Assembly (NCBI GenBank): GCA_021774445.1
Contig: JAJFJA010000019.1
Span: 1-64,000, forward strand
Direction: 5' to 3'
DNA: 64,000 bases
Source: Alphaproteobacteria bacterium
GTDB lineage: Bacteria; Pseudomonadota; Alphaproteobacteria; UBA6615
This document shows, piece by piece, positions 1 to 7,044 of this stretch; the stretch's first letter is position 1; each line of letters opens with the position of its first letter. A program made the position numbers and the translations under genes. The notes under the pieces are model-generated. The model was not told where the DNA came from and searched no databases. It saw nothing but the letters and a program-made list of their open reading frames with translations.

Positions 1-344
1 ACATCGTGGACCGTCGTCCGGGTGATAACGACGTCGGCGAGGACGTTACCGAGGACTTCAGCGAATTTTTGCAGGCGTCGTGCGAGGGCCAGATGCTCCT
101 GCTGGACGTCGCCGATGGCTTGGGCCGCGGCGGGGTCTCGCTGCAACAATCGCTGATAGACCAAATCCTCCCCGACGTGGTGCCCCTGATCGGGGTAAGT
201 CAGAAAGTACTCGGCGGCGCTTTGAAAGATATCGTAGTCGGGACTCCCCGCAGCGTCGAAGGTCGCCAACTCGCGCTCGAGAACGCTCAGCAGTTTGGCA
301 ATATTCACATGATCCCGCTGCAGCCTGTCGATGGTACGCGTCAT
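1..344 (-). CDS. Hemerythrin (HHE) domain protein, partial at left edge
   Basis: Reading leftwards from the ATG at 344 the frame stays open to the window edge (about 114 codons), so the C-terminus is missing. The protein begins MTRTIDRLQRDHVNIAKLL. It shows the spaced His/Glu residues of an alpha-helical hemerythrin di-iron domain: the His in RDHVNI, HHVGED near residue 57 and QQEHLAL near residue 83. Such proteins bind O2 or NO, or repair iron-sulfur clusters, in the cytoplasm. The gene lies 84 nt downstream of nnrS on the same strand, which supports a role in nitric-oxide or nitrosative-stress handling. A candidate FNR/NnrR-type box lies just upstream. The family is well supported; the exact ligand is not known. 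Confidence 0.8.
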   Translation of the reverse strand, partial: MTRTIDRLQRDHVNIAKLLSVLERELATFDAAGSPDYDIFQSAAEYFLTYPDQGHHVGEDLVYQRLLQRDPAAAQAIGDVQQEHLALARRLQKFAEVLGNVLADVVITRTTVHD

Positions 345-408
345 GACCGACGCTCCCCGTGGTGGTGGCAGACAAACTGGACACTAGGCCAATTGGGCGA
401 GGCCGTGA

Positions 409-422
409 TTGATCTGGCGCAA
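409..422 (-). promoter_or_regulatory. Candidate FNR/NnrR-type box upstream of the hemerythrin gene
   Basis: Read on the minus strand the site is TTGCG-CCAG-ATCAA. One half matches the NnrR half-site (TTGCG) and the other the FNR/Anr half-site (ATCAA), with the standard 4-bp spacer. It sits in the 84-nt gap between the nnrS stop and the hemerythrin ATG, about 65 nt before the start codon. That is a usual place for CRP/FNR-family activation. The call rests on sequence resemblance only. Confidence 0.4.
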
Positions 423-428
423 CCGGCC

Positions 429-1607
429 CTAGGGTACCGACTTGGTGCCGGCGACCAGTAGGGGGCCATAGAGAACGACAAAGAGTAGAAAGCCACCGGC
501 CCACAGCGTCCCGGCAATGTGCAATCCGGCCGTAACGTCAAATGGCAGGGTCAGAGCGATGACCCGAAGCGCGGCGCCGAGGAAAATCAGCACATAAATC
601 GCCACGGTTCCCATACCGGCGGTCAGCTCGCGGCCCGTGTGCCCGAGGATAGCGCGGGTCATGACAGCCACCGTCATCATGCCGATAGTCCCGGCGGTGA
701 GGGCGTGGAGGCCACTGACGGGCCAGAATACGGCAAGGGCACCGGTGTTGAACGCCAACAGGCCCAGACTAACGGGCAACCAGGCATAACCGACATGCAG
801 CACCAGCACGAGTGGTTCCCCGACGGTCCGCCAACCTTGCCACCTTGCCAATCTGGCAAGGTGCAGCAAGGCGGCGGCCAGTAGGGCAACGGCGCTACCG
901 AAGGCGGCCGGCTGCGCCACCCAGAGCAGGAGTGCCACGGCGGTGACCGCAAGGCTGGCGATATCGAAGCGGCCAAAAGGTGCCGGCAAGACCGAGGGGT
1001 TGCGCTTGGCCAGCCAATTGCGGGTGAAGCTGGGGATAATGCGGCCACCGACCAAGGCGATCAGTATGGCGATGACCGCGATGGCGGCCCGGATGGCGAT
1101 ACCCGGCGGCAGGCCCAAAACGGGTTCCAGGTAGAACAGGATATTGGCGAGGGCAAAGAAGCTTACCAAACCGCAGATAGGGATATTGCGACGGTTGTTA
1201 CCGGTCAGAACCTCGCGCCACGCGATGATGCTCAACAGGACCAGGAAGGACGCCTCAAGCGCCAGGGCGGCGGGACCGACGGACTCGGCCACCAGCGGCG
1301 CTAGGCGCCCGGCAACCCAGAGCGCGAAAAGGGCTGCCAGCGGCCATCCGGTCACCGGTAGGCGGCCAGTCCAGTTGGGAATGGCGGTCAGAAGGAACCC
1401 GGTCAGAACGGCAGAGATATAGCCAAAGACCATCTCGTGGCTATGCCAGGCTAGCGCATCGAACTGACCGGCAGACTGGGCCTGCGAGAGCCACAGCGGA
1501 ATGGCGATCGCGGCGAATAGGCCGGCGCCGAGAAAGAATGGTCGGAAGCCGCGCGCGAATAAGGCCGGCCCGTTATATGTTCGATAGGTCTCGGCGGATC
1601 CCGCCAT
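429..1607 (-). CDS. nnrS: NnrS family multi-pass membrane protein
   Basis: This is an integral membrane protein of about 392 residues with roughly twelve hydrophobic segments. It carries the NnrS N-terminal pattern (ALFARGFRPFFLGAGLF, then WHSHEMVFGY around residue 55). NnrS is a haem- and copper-containing protein of the nitric-oxide regulons of denitrifiers and relieves nitrosative stress. I chose the ATG at 1607 because GGAGGGG lies just upstream. An ATG 21 nt earlier (1628) is in frame but has no ribosome site. The downstream hemerythrin-domain gene is probably in the same NO-response unit. Confidence 0.85.
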   Translation of the reverse strand: MAGSAETYRTYNGPALFARGFRPFFLGAGLFAAIAIPLWLSQAQSAGQFDALAWHSHEMVFGYISAVLTGFLLTAIPNWTGRLPVTGWPLAALFALWVAGRLAPLVAESVGPAALALEASFLVLLSIIAWREVLTGNNRRNIPICGLVSFFALANILFYLEPVLGLPPGIAIRAAIAVIAILIALVGGRIIPSFTRNWLAKRNPSVLPAPFGRFDIASLAVTAVALLLWVAQPAAFGSAVALLAAALLHLARLARWQGWRTVGEPLVLVLHVGYAWLPVSLGLLAFNTGALAVFWPVSGLHALTAGTIGMMTVAVMTRAILGHTGRELTAGMGTVAIYVLIFLGAALRVIALTLPFDVTAGLHIAGTLWAGGFLLFVVLYGPLLVAGTKSVP

Positions 1608-1704
1608 GGCCCCTCCCCCGGTGTCCATGCCTACAAGCTAGGGCGCGAACGGATGAGGACAATAACCGGTTGGCGCGGCCGGATGTCGCGGGGGTCGCAG
1701 CCGA

Positions 1705-2313
1705 CTAGACAAGTGCCGCGGCCGCAGCGGCCATGACTTCCATGCCGCCGTCGCGGATCATGTCGAAGGCCACAATGACAATGATCACCAGGCCGATATA
1801 AGCAATCCAGGGGAAGCGTTCGATCAGGCGCGCCACATACCCCGCGGCGACCGCCATCAGGGCGACCGACAACGCCAAGCCAAAAGCCATGATGAGCGGC
1901 TCGTGCCGGGCGGCGCCGGCGACAGCCAGGACGTTGTCAAGCGACATGGATATATCCGCGGCGGCGACATGAATAACGGCCGTGCGGAAGGATTTCGGAT
2001 GGCGGGCGCAATGGGCGGCGTCGGCATCTCCGTCGCCGCGTCGGCTGGGCGCTATTTCGCGCCACATCTTCCACGCAACCCAAAGCAGCAGGAGCCCACC
2101 GGCCAACAAGAGACCGATGACGCTCAGGAGCTGGGTGGCCAAGAGCGCAAAGCCGATACGCGCAATAAGGGCCAGAAGGACGCCGAGATAAATGACCTTG
2201 CGGCGCTGGGCCGCCGGCAGGCCGGAGGCCGCGGTTCCAACGACAATCGCGTTGTCGCAGGCGAGAACGATGTCAATCATGATGACCGAGAACAGCGCGG
2301 TCAGTTCTGACAT
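1705..2313 (-). CDS. TerC/YjbE-family integral membrane protein
   Basis: This is a 202-residue TerC-family protein with six or seven membrane segments. It has the two family signatures IVLACDNAIVV (residues 15-25) and DISMSLDNVLAV (about 118-129), whose acidic and Asn residues lie inside the membrane and are linked to Mn2+ export. Between the halves is a hydrophilic cytoplasmic loop with Asp and His (GDGDADAAHCARH). A GGAG motif precedes the ATG. The gene follows a terminator of the purine operon and stands alone. No yybP-ykoY-like leader fits, because only about 30 nt separate that terminator from the start codon. Metal efflux is likely; the metal is not proven. Confidence 0.8.
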   Translation of the reverse strand: MSELTALFSVIMIDIVLACDNAIVVGTAASGLPAAQRRKVIYLGVLLALIARIGFALLATQLLSVIGLLLAGGLLLLWVAWKMWREIAPSRRGDGDADAAHCARHPKSFRTAVIHVAAADISMSLDNVLAVAGAARHEPLIMAFGLALSVALMAVAAGYVARLIERFPWIAYIGLVIIVIVAFDMIRDGGMEVMAAAAAALV

Positions 2314-2343
2314 ACTCGCTCCGGAAAAATCGCCAAGAACCCT

Positions 2344-2370
2344 AAAAAAACAAAAGCGCCGACGGCGCTT
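2344..2370 (-). terminator. Rho-independent terminator of the purine operon
   Basis: On the minus strand AAGCGCC-GTC-GGCGCTT forms a 7-bp stem with a 3-nt loop. It is followed by TTTTGTTTTTTT, a classical intrinsic terminator. It lies directly after guaD, the last gene of the minus-strand purine operon, and before the terC-like gene. Confidence 0.85.
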
Positions 2371-2411
2371 GGTTATAGATGGGGGCGGCGGCAGGCCATG
2401 ACAAGTAACGC

Positions 2412-3704
2412 CTAGAGGCAGTCTCCGGCCACGTAGGTACGGTGGATGGCGCGGTCGTCACCAAGCGTCATCAGGACAAACAGGGTCTCCGGCAGGTTAC
2501 CGGCGGCGGTCTCCATACGATGACGCATGGTCGGCGTGGCTGTTGGATCGAGGACGACAATATCGGCCTCATAGCCGGGCGCCAACCGGCCGATCTTATC
2601 GCCCAGGCTGAGGGCATGGGCATTACCGCAGGTGATCATGTGGAACGCCTCCAGGGCGGGCAGGTTCTGACCTTGGAGCTGCATGACCTTATACGCCTCC
2701 GCGGCGGTTCGCAGCATGGAATAGCTGGTGCCGCCACCGACATCGGTGCCGAGCCCGGTGCGGACCGGACGCGGCTGGCGATGCAGGGCCTGGAGATCGA
2801 AGAGACCGCTGCCGATAAACAGGTTCGAGGTCGGGCACAGGGCGGCGACGGTCGCGGTTTCCGACAGGCGCTGCAGTTCCGGCTCCGTCAGGTGGATGCA
2901 GTGACCCAAGAGCGTGCGCTCACCGAGGAGGCCGTAGCGGTCATAGACATGAGTGTATGATTCGGACCACGGAAACAGCCGGGCGACTTCGGCCACTTCG
3001 GCCCGGTTCTCGGAGATGTGTGTCTGCAAGTAGGTATCGGGGAACTCTCTCTTCAGGGTGCCGGTCGCCTCGAGCTGCGCCTCCGTCGAGGTGATAGCGA
3101 AACGGGGGGTCAGGGCATAGAGCTGGCGGCCACGGCCGTGCCATTTCTCGAGCAAGGCGCGAGAGTCCGCGTAACCCTGCTCGGGGGTGTCGCGCAGGCC
3201 GGGCGGCGCGTTGCGGTCCATCATGACCTTGCCGGCAATCATGCGCGTGTTGCACCGTTCGGATTCGGCAAAAAACGCTTCGACGGAGTTGGGGCTGACA
3301 GCGCAGTAGACAGCCGCCGTCGTGGTGCCGTTGCGCAACAACTCAGCGAGGAAGAAGCGCGCACCGGCGGCGGCATGGTCGGGGTCGGCGTATTTCAGTT
3401 CCTCGACGAACGTATAGCGCTCGAGCCACTCCAGCAGCTGGGCGCCATAGGAAGCGATGACTTGGGTTTGCGGGTAGTGGATATGGAGATCAATGAAGCC
3501 CGGCATGATCAGCTTGCCGGGGAAATGATCGATGACGGTCTCCGGGGCGAGCGTCGGCGCCAGCCGGGAGGCGTCATCGATCTGACTGATCCGGCCGTGT
3601 TCGATGGTCAATAGGCCATCTTCGAGATACCGATACGCCCCCTCTCCGGCTGTTGGCGGCTGCTCGGAGAAACTGAGCATGGGGCCACGAAGGGCTTTGA
3701 TCAT
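2412..3704 (-). CDS. guaD: Guanine deaminase
   Basis: This amidohydrolase of 430 residues converts guanine to xanthine plus ammonia in the cytoplasm. The zinc-site signature PGFIDLHIHYPQ is at about residues 69-80. It also has THISE near 224, GHCIHL near 265 and the metal Asp in GLGTDVGGG near 317, all typical of bacterial GuaD. Length is normal for the family. Its ATG overlaps the stop of puuD by 4 nt and it ends the operon that begins with uraH. It therefore feeds guanine into the xanthine dehydrogenase encoded upstream. Confidence 0.93.
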   Translation of the reverse strand: MIKALRGPMLSFSEQPPTAGEGAYRYLEDGLLTIEHGRISQIDDASRLAPTLAPETVIDHFPGKLIMPGFIDLHIHYPQTQVIASYGAQLLEWLERYTFVEELKYADPDHAAAGARFFLAELLRNGTTTAAVYCAVSPNSVEAFFAESERCNTRMIAGKVMMDRNAPPGLRDTPEQGYADSRALLEKWHGRGRQLYALTPRFAITSTEAQLEATGTLKREFPDTYLQTHISENRAEVAEVARLFPWSESYTHVYDRYGLLGERTLLGHCIHLTEPELQRLSETATVAALCPTSNLFIGSGLFDLQALHRQPRPVRTGLGTDVGGGTSYSMLRTAAEAYKVMQLQGQNLPALEAFHMITCGNAHALSLGDKIGRLAPGYEADIVVLDPTATPTMRHRMETAAGNLPETLFVLMTLGDDRAIHRTYVAGDCL

Positions 3705-4894
3705 TCCAAAGGTGCCCCGCGCGCCAGCCAGTGCGAGAGGGTCTGACGCTCCGTATCGGTCATTTCAGTGACGTTGCCGAGGGGCATGGCACGGCTGTTC
3801 ACCGCTTGGGTACGAATGCGGGGAATAGAGCGCTGAATATCGCGCATATCGTCGAAGATGACGCCGCCGGGCGGTCTATCGAAGCCTTCGAAGGTGGGCG
3901 TGGCGGAATGACATACCGTGCAGCGGACATCGATGATCCGCCGTACTTCGGTGAAGCTCACTTCCGGGATGTCCTCTAGGGCCACATTGCTTCGTGGCGG
4001 CAAGGACAAGCCGATGGCCGCGAGCATAAAGGCACCGGCGATGGGCATGAGCCAATATTGCTCACCCTTGCCGGCGTTTTTGAGGTTGTAGAAATGCCGC
4101 ACCACGCCGCCGACGACGATGACGCAAGTGAGAATCAACCAATTCCAACGGCTCTCGAACGTCATCGGGTAGTGGTTGCTGACCATGACGAAAAGGACCG
4201 GCAGCGTCAGGTAGTTATTGTGGACGGAGCGCTGCTTGCCGTCGCGTCCAAGGGCGGGGTCCGGGGTCCGGCCGGCGATGAGGTCGGCAACGACTTTCTT
4301 CTGGTTGGGAATGATAATGAAGAAGACGTTGGCAACCATGATGGTGCCGATGAGCGCACCGGAATGCATAAAGGCGCCGCGGCCGGAGAAGACCTGAGTG
4401 TAGCCCCAACTTACGGCGACCAAGAGGATGAAGCCGACGGCCGATAGTGCTGTTTCGTTCTGTCCCAGCGGTGACTTGCAAAGCTGGTCGTAAACGACCC
4501 AACCGGCGGCCAGCGAGGCCACGCCGATAAGCACGGCGACGCCGGCATTGATATCCCAGACCTCCGGATCGATCAGGAAGAGCTCGGCGCTCAAATAATA
4601 AAGCAGGGCAAGCAGGAGGAAACCGCTGATCCAGGTGAAATAGGCCTCGTATTTGAACCAATGCAGTTCGGCAGGCAAATCCGCCGGGGCGGTGGCATAT
4701 TTCTGCATGTGATAGAAACCGCCGCCATGGACCTGCCAACTCTCACCGGCGACGCCGTCGGGCATGGCCGCCCGCTGACGCAGGCTGGCATCAAGGAAGA
4801 TGAAATAGAATGAGGAGCCGATCCAGGCGATGCCGGTAATGATGTGTACCCAACGAATTATCAGGCCAACCCAATCGATCAATAACGGATACAT
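3701..4894 (-). CDS. puuD: Urate hydroxylase PuuD (membrane urate oxidase with cytochrome c domain)
   Basis: This 397-residue protein has about eight N-terminal membrane helices (residues 1-300), beginning with a WVGLIIRWVHIITGIAWIG-type segment. A C-terminal cytochrome c domain carries a CTVCH haem site near residue 326 and a likely distal Met in SRAMPLGN. This architecture is PuuD, which oxidises urate to 5-hydroxyisourate and passes electrons to the respiratory chain. GGAGAAAGA precedes the ATG. The product is the substrate of UraH, encoded at the head of the same operon. No soluble uricase gene is present, so this is the urate step of the locus. Confidence 0.93.
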   Translation of the reverse strand: MYPLLIDWVGLIIRWVHIITGIAWIGSSFYFIFLDASLRQRAAMPDGVAGESWQVHGGGFYHMQKYATAPADLPAELHWFKYEAYFTWISGFLLLALLYYLSAELFLIDPEVWDINAGVAVLIGVASLAAGWVVYDQLCKSPLGQNETALSAVGFILLVAVSWGYTQVFSGRGAFMHSGALIGTIMVANVFFIIIPNQKKVVADLIAGRTPDPALGRDGKQRSVHNNYLTLPVLFVMVSNHYPMTFESRWNWLILTCVIVVGGVVRHFYNLKNAGKGEQYWLMPIAGAFMLAAIGLSLPPRSNVALEDIPEVSFTEVRRIIDVRCTVCHSATPTFEGFDRPPGGVIFDDMRDIQRSIPRIRTQAVNSRAMPLGNVTEMTDTERQTLSHWLARGAPLE

Positions 4895-4924
4895 TCTTTC
4901 TCCAATGTCGGCCGCAGCCCGAAC

Positions 4925-6061
4925 CTAATGCCGAGCCTGCGCCCACCAAGATGCGAAGCGGGCGACCGCAAAGTCTATATCAGACCGGCTGGTATGCCGA
5001 CCTAATCCGAAACGAACACTGGAATGGGCGGTCTGGGGACTATGTCCCATCGCCAGTAGGACGTGAGATGGACCCGGTTTGCCGGAGGCGCAGGCCGATC
5101 CCGTCGACAAGGCCAATTCGGGCAGTTCCAACAGCATGGCCGCCGCATCGATCCCCGGAAGGGTGACGTTCAAACAGCCGGCAAGGGCGTGCTGCGGCGT
5201 CCCGTTGCGGCGGACGTCCGGGAATGTGCGCTTCAGACCGGCGAACAGGTGCTCGCGTAGGGGTTGTATGCGGGATTCGTCATGGGCGGCGCGCTCGGCG
5301 GCGATGCGGCAGGCCTCGCCAAGACCGACGCAGAGAGCGACCGGCAGGGTGCCAGGTCGCAGGCCATGCTGCTGGGCGCCGCCATATAACAGCGGCTGGA
5401 GGTCGAGGCCATCGCGCGCAAAAAGGGCGCCGATGCCCATGGGTCCATAGAGTTTGTGCCCGGACAGACTGAGCAGGTCGAGGCCTAGGGCGTTCACGTC
5501 GAGCCGCCTGGTGGTGAGGATCTGGGTGGCATCGGTGTGCAACAACGTGTCGTGGGCACCACGGACGGCCGCGATTTCTTCGAGCGGCTGGATCACGCCG
5601 GTCTCGTTGTTGGCGGCCATGATGGACACGAGGGTCGGCCGTTCATCGATTGCAACACCAAAGTCATCCGGGGTCACTCGGCCGTCGGGGTCGACCGGTA
5701 GACGCGTGACCGCGACACCGTCGCGCTCCAGCACGGGCAGGCCATCGAGGATGCTGGGATGCTCAATCGCCGAGGTTATGATGTGCCGGCGCCCGATGGG
5801 TCCGCGTAAGGCCAGGTTGTTGGCTTCGGTTGCCCCCGATGTGAAAACGATCTCGCCCGGGCGCGCACCAATCAGGGCGGCAACTTGGGCGCGGGCTTGC
5901 TCGACCGCCTCGGCAGCGCGCCAACCGGCGCCGTGATGCACGGAGTGGGGATTGCCAACGGCATCCGGCTCTAGCCAGCGCCGCATAGCTACGCGTACCT
6001 GTTCGTCCAAGGGCGTGCTGGCCATGTAGTCGAGATAGACGGGACGCCGCGCAGCGGTCAT
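4925..6061 (-). CDS. Cysteine desulfurase of the NifS/IscS family, probably serving XDH cofactor sulfuration
   Basis: This is a PLP-dependent fold-type I enzyme of 378 residues. It has YLDYMASTPLD at the start, the aldimine lysine in SGHKLYGP near residue 204 and the active-site cysteine in STGSACASG near 325. It removes sulfur from cysteine as an enzyme-bound persulfide. Its ATG overlaps the xdhC stop by 4 nt, and no isc/suf genes are nearby. In Rhodobacter capsulatus a NifS4 protein sulfurates the molybdenum cofactor held by XdhC. Position and family suggest the same job here, which is an inference. Confidence 0.88.
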   Translation of the reverse strand: MTAARRPVYLDYMASTPLDEQVRVAMRRWLEPDAVGNPHSVHHGAGWRAAEAVEQARAQVAALIGARPGEIVFTSGATEANNLALRGPIGRRHIITSAIEHPSILDGLPVLERDGVAVTRLPVDPDGRVTPDDFGVAIDERPTLVSIMAANNETGVIQPLEEIAAVRGAHDTLLHTDATQILTTRRLDVNALGLDLLSLSGHKLYGPMGIGALFARDGLDLQPLLYGGAQQHGLRPGTLPVALCVGLGEACRIAAERAAHDESRIQPLREHLFAGLKRTFPDVRRNGTPQHALAGCLNVTLPGIDAAAMLLELPELALSTGSACASGKPGPSHVLLAMGHSPQTAHSSVRFGLGRHTSRSDIDFAVARFASWWAQARH

Positions 6062-7044
6062 GTGCCGGGCGACTGGCCGTCGAACACAAACAAGAGTTGG
6101 GCGGCGGTCATGGCGGCGATGACCGCGGGCCGCTTGTCCGTCGTGCCGGCGATCCCAATGGGACAGACCAGCTTGGCGAGGACTGCTTGGTCAATGCCGT
6201 GGGCCGTGAGGCGCCGTTCGCATTGTTTTCGCTTCGTCGAAGAGCCGATAAGGCCGGCATAAGCGAAATCGCCGCGCGCAAGCACCGCTTCACAGATCGT
6301 AAAATCGAGGTCGTGACTGTGAGTCATGACAAGATAACTGGCCTGCGGCGGCGCCTCGGCCACCCAGTCGACCGGGGAGCGCGCCGTGATCGCCTCAGTA
6401 TCATGCGGTAAAGGCGTCGGGAACATTTCGGCGCGCTGGTCGACCCAACGCAGCCGGCAAGGCAGCGGTGCAAGTGCCGCGGCAACGGCTTTGCCAACAT
6501 GGCCGGCGCCAAAAAGCAGGACTAGGGGTCGGCGGTCGCCAATGGGCTGGATCAACCAGCGCCGGCCCTCTCGATCCTTCGCCGTGCCGGGCTCGCCCGT
6601 CGCCAAGGCATCGCGGATGGCGGGCTGGAGCGGTGTCGGATCGTCCGCGGTATATGCCCGGTGCTGTAGAGGCTCGGCAAGGCAAGTGACCATGGCGGCC
6701 TGTTCTGGTGCACCTTGCAGCGTGGCAAGGCGCTGCACGGCCTCGGTATCCAATGGTTCCAGCAACAGCAGGACATTGCCGCCGCAGCATTGGCCCAAAG
6801 CCGGACCGAGCGCCATTTCGCTGAGACTGTCGCCCTGCTTCCCGGTCAACCGAGCGCGGGCGAGTTCGGACGCCTCATACTCCAGCCGGCCGCCGCCGAT
6901 GGTGCCGACAAGTCCCTGGCGGGTAACCAGCATCGCGGCGCCGGTATTACGCGGGCTCGAGCCACGGGCATCGGCGACGGTGACGAGGACGGCCGGTTCG
7001 CCCGCCGCCAAGAGCTGGCGCGCCGGCTCTAGTAATCGGGTCAT
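6058..7044 (-). CDS. xdhC: Xanthine dehydrogenase accessory protein XdhC
   Basis: This 328-residue XdhC/CoxI-family chaperone binds molybdenum cofactor, supports its sulfuration and inserts it into XdhB. The N-terminal domain has GSSPRNTGAAMLV and GTIGGGRLE and the GQCCGGNV cysteine pair near residue 99. The C-terminal Rossmann-like domain has LFGAGHVG near 177 and the THSHDLD and GLIGSSTKR motifs. The gene overlaps xdhB upstream and the desulfurase gene downstream by 4 nt each, so the three steps of enzyme maturation are translationally linked. Confidence 0.93.
   Translation of the reverse strand: MTRLLEPARQLLAAGEPAVLVTVADARGSSPRNTGAAMLVTRQGLVGTIGGGRLEYEASELARARLTGKQGDSLSEMALGPALGQCCGGNVLLLLEPLDTEAVQRLATLQGAPEQAAMVTCLAEPLQHRAYTADDPTPLQPAIRDALATGEPGTAKDREGRRWLIQPIGDRRPLVLLFGAGHVGKAVAAALAPLPCRLRWVDQRAEMFPTPLPHDTEAITARSPVDWVAEAPPQASYLVMTHSHDLDFTICEAVLARGDFAYAGLIGSSTKRKQCERRLTAHGIDQAVLAKLVCPIGIAGTTDKRPAVIAAMTAAQLLFVFDGQSPGT

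Noticed and set aside
2314..2411. Manganese riboswitch upstream of the TerC-family gene
   Set aside because: Only about 30 nt lie between the purine-operon terminator and the start codon, too short for a yybP-ykoY element, and no matching core was seen.
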